In this document: piece after piece, positions 14,072-22,235 of the stretch
Layout: each line of letters opens with the position of its first letter
How positions within the stretch are numbered: position 1 is the first letter of the stretch
Assembly: GCA_944326455.1 (NCBI GenBank)
Contig: CALVEA010000022.1
Span: forward strand, 1 to 36,205
DNA length: 36,205 bases
Origin: Candidatus Gastranaerophilales bacterium
GTDB taxonomy: Bacteria; Cyanobacteriota; Vampirovibrionia; Gastranaerophilales; Gastranaerophilaceae
Reading direction: 5' to 3'
The notes under the pieces: generated by a model
Databases searched by the model: none
Seen by the model: the letters and a program-made list of their open reading frames with translations, nothing else
Told to the model about the DNA's origin: nothing
Made by a program: the position numbers and the translations under genes

Positions 14072-15286
14072 TTATTGGACAAGTCCCGGTTCTGCATCGG
14101 AACCAGTAACTTTTTTTCTTAGAATAAATGTTATTTTAGGAAGAACTACGGCAAGTAAAAAGCTGCTTAATGCGACATTTGCGATAATATTTCCGGATTT
14201 AACTTTAAGAGCTTTTTTAGCAAATTTTTCAATATCCCCGCTTTCTTTTGCTTGTTTAGAGAATTTTTCAATTTCATTTTGAAATGCTTGTATTTTCTTT
14301 TCGTTCACAAACTGTCTCGGGTCGCGGATTCTATTGTCAAGATATTTTACTCCGCAGAATTTTTCAGCAAGCTTTGAAAATTTTTCATCGGGATTTCTTT
14401 CCAGAAATTCAATAATATCTTCTTTTGGAAGTTTTAGAGAGTTATTTTTTATAGCTGTTATAAATTCTTTGTCGTTTAGAATTTTAGGGTCTAAATTTAC
14501 ATTAGTTTTAAAAAGCACATTAGAGAGTTTGTCAAAAGCTGAAGCAATCCACCAAGGAGCAACAAAATTAAGAAACATCATCCCCGCCATTTTGAATGCC
14601 ATTTCCAGTTTTTCATATTTGTTTCTTGCTGTTGCCACTCTTCCTACAGTTAACCCCCCGTCAGTAAGTGCCATTTTATTAACAGTTGACATATTTGCGA
14701 AAACAGAAGCAGCTCCTTTAAACGAGATGTTCTCTCCACCTTTTGGAATTTGTTTTGTTTCAGATTCTTTAAGTTTTTGATTTTGTTTTTCTCTTAATTT
14801 TGCAGTCAGCGCAAAATTCATTTTAGGCAGGCAGAATCCCATAAGAATAACAGGTATTGCTGTTGATAATACAAATTTACCGGCAAGAAGTTTTTCATAC
14901 GTATTTTTATTCGCCAGAACTTTTTTCAATTCTTCAACTTCTTTTGGTGAAATGTTTTTAAATTTTTCAATATTAAATTTAAGTCCTTGAGCGGAAGTTT
15001 CTTTAAATAAGTCGGGATTAATCTTAGGATTATATCCGAGTCGTTTAATTCCTTTGTTGCAGAGGTAATCAATAGCAGGTATACCTCCGAGCCAGATGGC
15101 TGAAGTCCCATATTCATCTATCAAGCGTTCTCTTACGGCATTTTTTGCCATAAGTTTTGAATCTTTTAAATTTTGCTCATAGGTCATTCCGACCTTGGCA
15201 GGAATTTCTATCCCGCAATCTCTTACCAGAAGAGGGTAGATGCTTGAATTATTTCCTATAGCTGAAATTATACTGACTAGTGACAT
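14072..15286 (-). CDS. Unknown membrane protein C
   Basis: 404 residues, no named family. Hydrophobic segments are near 134-157 (FVLSTAIPVILMGFCLPKMNFALT), 233-252 (AGMMFLNFVAPWWIASAF) and 373-390 (NVALSSFLLAVVLPKITFIL). The first and third share a pattern (L-S-x-x ... LPK-(M/I)-(N/T)-F-x-L) that reappears in protein A at 10112-10720, suggesting one poorly known membrane family. A soluble region around 176-184 contains the short motif ISFKG, similar to PSFKR in the GH13 protein encoded just upstream in the same direction. AAAGGAG 8 nt before ATG supports the start. No enzymatic residues were recognised. Confidence 0.6.
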   Translation of the reverse strand: MSLVSIISAIGNNSSIYPLLVRDCGIEIPAKVGMTYEQNLKDSKLMAKNAVRERLIDEYGTSAIWLGGIPAIDYLCNKGIKRLGYNPKINPDLFKETSAQGLKFNIEKFKNISPKEVEELKKVLANKNTYEKLLAGKFVLSTAIPVILMGFCLPKMNFALTAKLREKQNQKLKESETKQIPKGGENISFKGAASVFANMSTVNKMALTDGGLTVGRVATARNKYEKLEMAFKMAGMMFLNFVAPWWIASAFDKLSNVLFKTNVNLDPKILNDKEFITAIKNNSLKLPKEDIIEFLERNPDEKFSKLAEKFCGVKYLDNRIRDPRQFVNEKKIQAFQNEIEKFSKQAKESGDIEKFAKKALKVKSGNIIANVALSSFLLAVVLPKITFILRKKVTGSDAEPGLVQ

Positions 15287-15358
15287 TTTTTAATCTCCTT
15301 TGTTACCGTGCTCTTTAGATAATCCTGAATATCCCGAAAGAGCCGGTTGAAGGAGTGC

Positions 15359-15433
15359 TTACAGGGACAGCAAAACTCCAAGCCCTTTCGGGTTCGGATG
15401 ATAATGATGATGCTGTCTTAAAAATGTAGTCAT
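15359..15433 (-). CDS. His-rich 24-codon mini-ORF (possible leader peptide)
   Basis: ATG preceded by AAAGGAAAG encodes 24 residues including RQHHHYHPNPKG, then TAA. The same frame stays open for 22 more codons (ALLQPALSGYSGLSKEHG...), ending at the ribosome site of the membrane protein gene at 15286. CCCGAAAG and CTTTCGGG flank the stop and could form a hairpin. It could be a regulatory leader peptide, a small gene broken by a stop, or chance. Confidence 0.3.
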   Translation of the reverse strand: MTTFLRQHHHYHPNPKGLGVLLSL

Positions 15434-15485
15434 AGTCTTTCCTTTGTTTTACCAATACTACCATGGGTTTTATTTAAAGTAAATA

Positions 15486-17723
15486 CTATATTTTTTTAAG
15501 AATTACGATTGAATTTGGAGCCATATTTATGCCCTGATTATTTTTGGTAATAACTTTATCTTCATTCGTAAAGCCGCCGCCGCCAAACTTGGTGCTGTCG
15601 CTATTTAAAACTTCTTTCCATTCTCCTTGAGGGAAGTTAACATAGTAATATGAGTCTGAATGGAACGCTTGTCCGAAGTTTTTAAGAATTAAAAATTCTT
15701 CGTCATCTTTCTTTAAATGATGTGTATGAACATTATTGTAATTGTCTTGGAATGTTTCTATGATATCTCCAACTCTTAGAGCCGGGTGTTCTTTTAAAAG
15801 TTTAGTCATTTCTGAACAGAAATTTTGTATAGAAGTTTTAATTTTTTTATATTTTGGATTTTCAGGAACTCTGCCCAGCATGGAAGAATCTTTTGCAAAC
15901 AGAGTATCATATCCTTTTTGGTGAATAATTCTTCTAGCGTAGTCATAATCTTGTTCGCGTTGCTGTTTTTCATCGGAAAATTCTCTGAAAAATTTAAAGT
16001 TTGAAAGATCTGCTTCATCATCTCCTTGGAAGAACATTTTTATTCCAGGTATTGTGAATACGGTACCTAAGCCAAGTTTCTGTTTTGCAATCGCAATTTC
16101 AAATGCTGTTTGTATTTTATCTTTAGGAATGAATTCCTGAAGTCCGATAGATTTTTCATATTCAGTTAACTCTTCTTCGCTCATTTCGTCAAGTTTTTCG
16201 CTTACTGCAAGTTCAGCAAGAGCCTGAGAAACTTTTGCAGCCCTCTGCCCCTTCTGGGCATCTGAAGAACCGTTAACTTTCAAGAACAAATCAAGTTCTC
16301 TTGTTATAACTTTTGGTATGAATCTTGTTCCGTCTTCGTTTCCTATTTCATCATGACTCATTGTATATTTAACACGATATGCCGAGTTTTTGATTTTCCA
16401 GTCTAATTTGCCTAATAGAATAGGAGATGGAGTCAGTAATGCGTCTTTTATATCATGCATAAACGGGAAATCCCATTCACTGTCAAATCCTATTTCTCCG
16501 GGGTCGGAATTGAATCTTCTTTGTGCAATATTATCAACGCCCTGATCTATCATTGCAAGTTCGTTATCATGAGTCATTTCAAATCTGTTGTACTGTGTAA
16601 CTTTGTCAAAATTTTCTCTTCCGTCTTCTGCAATCAAAAAGACATCAGGGTTGTGTTCATTAACTTCTGCTACAATTTGTTTGAGAAAATAGTCTGATTT
16701 GCAATGTTTTGTCATATCAAATCGGATTCCGTCAACTTTGAATTCATTAGCCCACCATAGAGCTGCATTAGTCATCCAGTCACGAACATATCTATTATCA
16801 ATACCTTCGTAATTAAGTTCTCCGCCAAATTCTCCTGCTCCGCTCTCATAAGGACCGGCTTTTGTAAGCGAATCTCCATCAGGTCCGATGTGGTTAGGAA
16901 CCATATCCATAATTACATTCAAGCCTTTACCGTGAGCATAGTCTATAAGGCTTTTGAGCTGTACCGGACCGCCAAGTTTTTCGTTAACAGCCATTTTATC
17001 AACACCGTCGTATCCCCATTGAGGAGAATAAGTGTTTTCTACCGGCATTATTTCTATTGCTGTAGCAATTCCCTTTTCTGCTATTTTATCAATATATTTT
17101 TTTGCACTTTCAAAAGTACCTTCTTTGGTAACTGTTGGAATATTAATTTCTTCTATGATTAAATTTTCCAAACCTCTGAACGGTTCATTCGGTTTTCTTG
17201 TAATTCTTCTGGAATCCTTGCCTGTCAACCAGTCTGTATTAACCCATTTATAATTATCCGGGTCATATACTTCACTCCAGCCGTTAATATCAGGCTGTTG
17301 TTTGGTGTAAGGGTCTTTTACGACATTCACGGTTGTATCATCTTTAACCACAATAAATCTATATGGAGTATTTTCTGAAGCTTGGATTCCTTTTGCTTCA
17401 AAAATGCCATCTCCTTTATTTTCCATTGGGTAAATTCTGGTTTTTTCATCTTCCGGCAGGATTTCTTTAAGAGTGAAGGCAGATCCCAGAACTCCGATTA
17501 TCTTTAGCGTACGGTCTTTTATATGACCAAATTTTTCGGAAGCACTGTTTGCTATTTCAACAAAAACATTTTTAGCATCAGGAAAAGAAAACATTTTAAA
17601 GTCAGCTTTTCCCTCTTTTTTTAGATAATTGACTCCCCAGCTTATATGCTCGCTCCAGTTTCTTTTAAAAGAAGGGGCTGCATAATTTTGTCTGCTAATT
17701 GAATAATCAGAAGTTATTTTCAT
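15486..17723 (-). CDS. GH13 alpha-amylase-superfamily enzyme (branching-enzyme/TreZ-like)
   Basis: 745 residues, no signal peptide, so cytosolic. An N-terminal CBM48/E-set-like region (about 40-165) precedes a GH13 barrel. Region I is DMVPNH (273-278). Region II is GIRFDMTKH with the nucleophile D336. Region III is FLIAED with the acid/base E366. Region IV is MSHDE with transition-state D458. WGYDGV before the barrel and the domain order are typical of glycogen branching enzymes and maltooligosyl-trehalose hydrolases; the precise activity cannot be settled. A long insert (about 475-545) is Glu/Lys-rich. The start is placed at the second ATG because GGAGG lies 8 nt upstream of it. It follows era by 50 bp and is probably co-transcribed. 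The N-terminus carries PSFKR. Confidence 0.78.
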   Translation of the reverse strand: MKITSDYSISRQNYAAPSFKRNWSEHISWGVNYLKKEGKADFKMFSFPDAKNVFVEIANSASEKFGHIKDRTLKIIGVLGSAFTLKEILPEDEKTRIYPMENKGDGIFEAKGIQASENTPYRFIVVKDDTTVNVVKDPYTKQQPDINGWSEVYDPDNYKWVNTDWLTGKDSRRITRKPNEPFRGLENLIIEEINIPTVTKEGTFESAKKYIDKIAEKGIATAIEIMPVENTYSPQWGYDGVDKMAVNEKLGGPVQLKSLIDYAHGKGLNVIMDMVPNHIGPDGDSLTKAGPYESGAGEFGGELNYEGIDNRYVRDWMTNAALWWANEFKVDGIRFDMTKHCKSDYFLKQIVAEVNEHNPDVFLIAEDGRENFDKVTQYNRFEMTHDNELAMIDQGVDNIAQRRFNSDPGEIGFDSEWDFPFMHDIKDALLTPSPILLGKLDWKIKNSAYRVKYTMSHDEIGNEDGTRFIPKVITRELDLFLKVNGSSDAQKGQRAAKVSQALAELAVSEKLDEMSEEELTEYEKSIGLQEFIPKDKIQTAFEIAIAKQKLGLGTVFTIPGIKMFFQGDDEADLSNFKFFREFSDEKQQREQDYDYARRIIHQKGYDTLFAKDSSMLGRVPENPKYKKIKTSIQNFCSEMTKLLKEHPALRVGDIIETFQDNYNNVHTHHLKKDDEEFLILKNFGQAFHSDSYYYVNFPQGEWKEVLNSDSTKFGGGGFTNEDKVITKNNQGINMAPNSIVILKKI

Positions 17724-17773
17724 ACACACATTGCCTCCACATAATTATAAAATCGTCTGAAAAAAAATTTTTG

Positions 17774-18667
17774 CTAGTTGTCAGACTTGTATCCGAAATT
17801 TTTCAAAATTTTATCTCTTTTTCTCCAGTCTTTTTCAACTTTAACTTCCAATGCCAGAAAAACTTTTTTCTCAGTAATGCTTTCAAGCTCTAATCTGGCT
17901 TGGGTTCCTATGGTTTTTAAAAGCGAACCGCCTTTTCCGATTAATATTCCTTTTTGGCTTTTTTGCTCGCAGTAGATTGTTGCATAAATTCTGTCAATAT
18001 CTTCTTTTTCTTCATACTTATCAATAGTTATTGCAACAGAATGAGGAATTTCATCTTGAGTGTTTATAAGAATCTTTTCCCTTATAATTTCTTCTGCGAC
18101 ATTCCGCATGCTTTCTTCTGTAACTATGTCATCCGGATAAAGTTTTTCTCCTTCAGGAAGTTTTTTTAATATGTTTGATATAAGCGTATCTTTATTCCGT
18201 CCTGTTTTAGCCGAAATTCTTAGCACCGGGATATTTTTATCAAAGAGAAGTTTGTAGCTTATCAGATTTTCTTCAATTTTTTGAGGGTTTTTAATTTTAT
18301 CCACTTTATTCATAACAAGGATAACCGGAGTTTCCGTGTCTTTAAGAAGATTTTCAACAATCCATTTGTCGCCTTTCCCTGCCGGTTCAGAACCGTCTAC
18401 CAGAAACAGAATCAAGTCTGCATCAGGAATCGCGACTTTAGCTTCGTCCATCAAGAATTCTCCCAGTTTATTCAGCGGACGGTGAATACCCGGAGTATCT
18501 ATAAAAATAATCTGCCCGTTGTTGTCCGTTAATATACCTTTAATTCTTTTTCTTGTAGTCTGTGCCTTGTCCGTTGCAATAACAATCTTCTGCCCCAGAA
18601 TCCGGTTTAGAAGAGTTGATTTTCCAACATTGGGACGACCTATAATTGTTACGAATCCGCATTTCAT
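17774..18667 (-). CDS. era: GTPase Era
   Basis: Small-subunit ribosome assembly GTPase that binds the 3' end of 16S rRNA. 297 residues. G1 GRPNVGKS (10-17), switch-region TTRKR, G3 DTPG, G4 NKVD and G5-like SAKTG are all visible. The C-terminal KH domain contains ILIGKGGSLLKTIG, and the terminal KDWRKRDKILKNFGY is characteristic. No strong Shine-Dalgarno precedes the ATG, but alternative starts would remove the G domain. It is first in a minus-strand run with the GH13 gene. Confidence 0.95.
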   Translation of the reverse strand: MKCGFVTIIGRPNVGKSTLLNRILGQKIVIATDKAQTTRKRIKGILTDNNGQIIFIDTPGIHRPLNKLGEFLMDEAKVAIPDADLILFLVDGSEPAGKGDKWIVENLLKDTETPVILVMNKVDKIKNPQKIEENLISYKLLFDKNIPVLRISAKTGRNKDTLISNILKKLPEGEKLYPDDIVTEESMRNVAEEIIREKILINTQDEIPHSVAITIDKYEEKEDIDRIYATIYCEQKSQKGILIGKGGSLLKTIGTQARLELESITEKKVFLALEVKVEKDWRKRDKILKNFGYKSDN

Positions 18668-18781
18668 AGTTTAAGTTTAACATAAAAATATTAAGACAAT
18701 GTGTAATATTTCTTAATAATAAGTCAATTCCCGCTTTAATATTAACTTTATATAAATACGAGGAATTTACAGGGAATAATT

Positions 18782-20455
18782 ATGGGCGGAGATTCGTTAG
18801 CACTATCAACATCATATAGAAACTACTGGGAATCAAATATTCCTCAAGGTTTTAATCTGGGCTATTCCTTACCGATGTCCAATTATATACAACCGTCTAA
18901 TTATTCAAATTTCTGGAATATGGGGTGTGGTAATTCTTCTGCAGGAACATCCAAACCTGAAAGTAAAAAATTTGATTCTTATGAGGAGTACGCTGCTCAT
19001 ATTAACGAAGTGCGTAATGCGCAAAGAGAAATTAATGTAAAACGTTCTGAGATAAAGGCTGCAATAACTGAAATTGATGACGGAATACAAGAGATTAGGT
19101 CTTCTCAAAAAGAAGACGGCTCTGCGGTTGTAGCACCAAAACGTAAAGAAATGGGTTTTTGGGGTAAGACTCTAAGATTCCTGTCAAATGCCGGTCAAGG
19201 TATTGTTAATATGGGTAAAAGTTTGTTAGGATATGAAGCTGACGGCAGCTGGAACTGGAAAAAAGCTCTTAAGAATGCTGTAATAACAGCTGCAGCAATT
19301 GGTGCATGCTTTATTCCTGTTGTCGGACCAGCTATCGGATATGGTCTGCTTGCATTTGGTGCAGCTTCAGGAGCTGTTGGTATTGTAAAAAGCAGTATTG
19401 ATATAAGTAATGCTAAAACTGATGAAGAGTTAGATAAGGCTCAACAAAACTTAGGTGCGAATATATTTGTAACAGCGACATCTGTTATTGGTCTGAAAGG
19501 CGCTGGAAGTGCATTCAGAACATCCGGAGCAGCTACCGGAGCAGCTACCGGAGCAGCTTCCGGCACGGCATCAGCAGCATCTGCTGCTAGCAGTGGAAGC
19601 AGATTGGCTGCTGCAGGTAAAAATATTTCTAATTTCTGTAAAGATGTTACGGTCAATGCTTACAAAGGTGCTAAGCAAGCTTCTGTAAATGATATGGCAA
19701 GTGTAAGAGCAAACGGCTTCTGGAAAACGTATAGAACAAAAGTAACTGATTCTTTTGGTTCTCTTCGTTATACACAGAAATTTGAAAAGCAACAATCTGA
19801 TTTAATAAAGAGTCTGGAAGACAGAATCAGTAAAATTGATGCACAATTAGCTTCAAAAACAGGTAATGAAAAAGCGCTGCTTGAGTTGGAGAAAGAGTCT
19901 GTTACATCTATTATAAACAGAATAAGGAATGCAAAAACAAAAGCTGATTGGGAAGCCTTTGCGACTGATAAAGATATTGTTGATATGCATTCTATACTTC
20001 AAGGCGAACGTGCAGGCGCTAATGACGCAATGCTTGCTACTATCAAGCGTATAAGCAAAGAAAATAAAGCTCTTCTTGAAAAACTTGATAAATTAGCTAA
20101 GGCAAAAGATAATTCAATGAAGGAACTGGCATGTCAGCCTAAAAAACATAAAACTGAACTTGATGATTATACCGCTGATTTGAGTGTTGAATCACACTGG
20201 TGGAATCCGAAATTCGGTAATGATTATCAGAAAATTTTGGGTCATAATTCAAGGAATAAAGCTTTGATGCACGGATTTGGATCAGCTTGTATTTCACCGG
20301 CAGGTACACCTGTTAAATTTGGATACTCTTTAATAGATCCGATGTATTCTGATTTTGGGATGGTTTTAACTCCTGATGTTGTTTCAGCTCAATTACAAGA
20401 ACTTGAAGCTCAAAAAGAACAGCTTGAGGCAGCTTTAAAAGAATTGGAAAAATAA
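18782..20455 (+). CDS. Unknown protein with coiled coils flanking a hydrophobic hairpin
   Basis: 557 residues, unnamed. The N-terminal 60 residues are Asn/Ser/Tyr-rich and not a signal peptide. Coiled-coil-like helices lie at about 66-110. A long hydrophobic, glycine-containing region follows at 164-204 (AVITAAAIGACFIPVVGPAIGYGLLAFGA begins it), then an Ala/Gly/Ser linker (about 245-275) and further charged helices (about 335-450), with a final Gln/Glu/Leu heptad tail. A coil / hydrophobic hairpin / coil layout is seen in secreted pore-forming or type III translocator proteins, but I see no sequence motif proving this. AGGGA lies 8 nt before ATG. It ends one base from the converging U32 gene without a terminator. 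Confidence 0.55.
   Translation: MGGDSLALSTSYRNYWESNIPQGFNLGYSLPMSNYIQPSNYSNFWNMGCGNSSAGTSKPESKKFDSYEEYAAHINEVRNAQREINVKRSEIKAAITEIDDGIQEIRSSQKEDGSAVVAPKRKEMGFWGKTLRFLSNAGQGIVNMGKSLLGYEADGSWNWKKALKNAVITAAAIGACFIPVVGPAIGYGLLAFGAASGAVGIVKSSIDISNAKTDEELDKAQQNLGANIFVTATSVIGLKGAGSAFRTSGAATGAATGAASGTASAASAASSGSRLAAAGKNISNFCKDVTVNAYKGAKQASVNDMASVRANGFWKTYRTKVTDSFGSLRYTQKFEKQQSDLIKSLEDRISKIDAQLASKTGNEKALLELEKESVTSIINRIRNAKTKADWEAFATDKDIVDMHSILQGERAGANDAMLATIKRISKENKALLEKLDKLAKAKDNSMKELACQPKKHKTELDDYTADLSVESHWWNPKFGNDYQKILGHNSRNKALMHGFGSACISPAGTPVKFGYSLIDPMYSDFGMVLTPDVVSAQLQELEAQKEQLEAALKELEK
19524..19559 (+). repeat. 12-bp tandem repeat in coding sequence
   Basis: CCGGAGCAGCTA occurs twice, followed by CCGGAGCAGCTT. 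It encodes the Ala/Gly/Thr linker (SGAATGAATGAA). The four-codon unit keeps the frame, so linker length can vary freely. Confidence 0.85.
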
Positions 20456-20456
20456 T

Positions 20457-22211
20457 TTACAGCGGAGAAAGAACATTCATCTCGCAATTTTTGCAATCAA
20501 ATCTTAACGGATAAATGTTTCCGTATTCATCTTTTAGTGAGATATTTTCGGGAGACTTACACATATCAATCGCATATTTTATGCAGTGCTTGCATCTCAT
20601 AAGCGGAATTTGCCTTTTAGGTTTCTCTTTTTCAAGAGCAGGTTCCGTAACTTCACAGCCGCATAATTTGTAAAAAGCTTCCGCTTCTTTATTCAGAACA
20701 TTAGCTCTAAAGTCAACTTTGTCCTGAAAATATTTCACATATTTCATAGGTTTTTGGAGCTTGTTTTTGTAGGACTTTATTCGAAGGGCTGCCAATTGTT
20801 CAAATAAGTTTCTTCTTAATTCATTTATCTCTTTGATTGGCATAAACGGAATTTCGGATTCAATTTTTATATTCATTATATAAAAATCGCTGTCACCGGT
20901 CTTTTTTAGTTGTTTTATAAAATTATCCTCTTGCGGTTTTTGAGGCTTTTGTCCGGAGAGTTCGACCTGAACTGAAAACCCTTCTTCATCAGTCGCTTTT
21001 AGAATATTTTCTTTTACTTCAAGATTTATTCCTATTTGACGTTTGAGCGGTTTAGATAGTTCTTTTTCGAATTCTCTGTCCAGGTTTCTGAATACTTTTG
21101 TATCAATTTTTATATTAACATTTTTGTTAGGGTAAATATAACCGTTTTCCACCTTATTTACCAGACAGCCGTCCCCTTCAAAATACAATCCGTCTTGCGG
21201 CTTGATGCTGATAGTGTTACAAGAATCCAGCTTGAAGCAATCCTTTTTAACACTTATAACCTTTCCAATAAATTTACCTCTTGATTTGGGGGATTCTGAG
21301 TTGAAACAATCCGTTCTTCCTTTTAAGAAATAGGTGGTAAAACCTCTGTTAAAACTTTTTTCAGGGTCTGGAGCGAATTCCCGGAAAGACTTTCCAAAGG
21401 AAGTATTGTCCCGTAAAAGGTTTCTGTAAAATGAAACAATATTTTTTACATAATTTGCGTCCTTCAATCTTCCTTCAATTTTAAAGGAACAAATTCCTGC
21501 CCCAATCATTTCGTTAATTTCGTCGGATGCATTCATATCTTTAAGGCAGAGGGCATAATTCTCAGCGAGGAGTTTGCCCTCATTAGTTATTACAGAATAT
21601 TTTCGCCTGCAAGGCTGAGCGCATTCTCCACGGTTTGCCGAGCGTCCGCCTATATATTGGCTCAAATAGCACTGTCCGCTGTACGAAACACATAGCGCTC
21701 CGTGAATAAAAGCTTCCAGCTCTAGTTCCGGATTTTCTTCGTGAATCTTTTTAATCTGTTCAAGAGAAAGTTCTCTTGCGAGAATTACTCGGGATACTCC
21801 TATATCATTAAAGAACTTAACTTTTGAGGGTAAATAATTATCGCATTGAGTGCTTATATGGATTGGAATTGGTGGAATCTCTCCGTCTATTGCGGCTTTT
21901 AGCAGCCCCATATCCTGAATAATTATCGCATCTACTTTTAGTTCATAAAGTTTTTTGATAAGTTCTTTAGCTTCTTCAAGTTCAGAATCAGTAAGAATTG
22001 TATTAATTGTAATATAAACCTTAACTCCAAATTTATGGGCGTAGTTTATGACCTCGTTTATGTCATCAAGAGAATTTGGCGCATTCTTTCTTGCACCGAA
22101 AGATGACGCACCCATATAGACGGCATCAGCACCGCTTTCAATTGCTGCAAAAGCTGTTTCTTTGTTTTTGGAGGGAGCTAATAGTTCTGTTTTGTTCTTT
22201 ACTCTTTTCAT
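20457..22211 (-). CDS. Peptidase U32 family protein (RlhA/YdcP-like)
   Basis: 584 residues, cytoplasmic. The N-terminal barrel begins ELLAPSKN with ESGADAVYMG, typical of U32 proteins. The diagnostic motif EAFIHGALCVSYSGQCYLS is at about 160-178 and is followed by the Cys cluster NRGECAQPCRRKY. Members of this group with this motif act as rRNA or tRNA hydroxylases (RlhA makes 5-hydroxycytidine in 23S rRNA; TrhP acts on tRNA) rather than as simple proteases. The RlhA-like assignment is inferred. The C-terminus has a Cys-rich patch (MRCKHCIKYAIDMC; DCKNCEMNV). It is last in the ffh-pth-TPR operon, 24 bp after the TPR gene. Confidence 0.82.
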   Translation of the reverse strand: MKRVKNKTELLAPSKNKETAFAAIESGADAVYMGASSFGARKNAPNSLDDINEVINYAHKFGVKVYITINTILTDSELEEAKELIKKLYELKVDAIIIQDMGLLKAAIDGEIPPIPIHISTQCDNYLPSKVKFFNDIGVSRVILARELSLEQIKKIHEENPELELEAFIHGALCVSYSGQCYLSQYIGGRSANRGECAQPCRRKYSVITNEGKLLAENYALCLKDMNASDEINEMIGAGICSFKIEGRLKDANYVKNIVSFYRNLLRDNTSFGKSFREFAPDPEKSFNRGFTTYFLKGRTDCFNSESPKSRGKFIGKVISVKKDCFKLDSCNTISIKPQDGLYFEGDGCLVNKVENGYIYPNKNVNIKIDTKVFRNLDREFEKELSKPLKRQIGINLEVKENILKATDEEGFSVQVELSGQKPQKPQEDNFIKQLKKTGDSDFYIMNIKIESEIPFMPIKEINELRRNLFEQLAALRIKSYKNKLQKPMKYVKYFQDKVDFRANVLNKEAEAFYKLCGCEVTEPALEKEKPKRQIPLMRCKHCIKYAIDMCKSPENISLKDEYGNIYPLRFDCKNCEMNVLSPL

Positions 22212-22235
22212 ATATTACTTCTGGTTACTTCCCGT

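Noticed and set aside
15359..15361. Stop-codon readthrough (recoding) in the His-rich mini-ORF
   Set aside because: The stop is TAA, with no known recoding signal; an open stretch of 22 codons after it can arise by chance. Kept only as a low-confidence observation.
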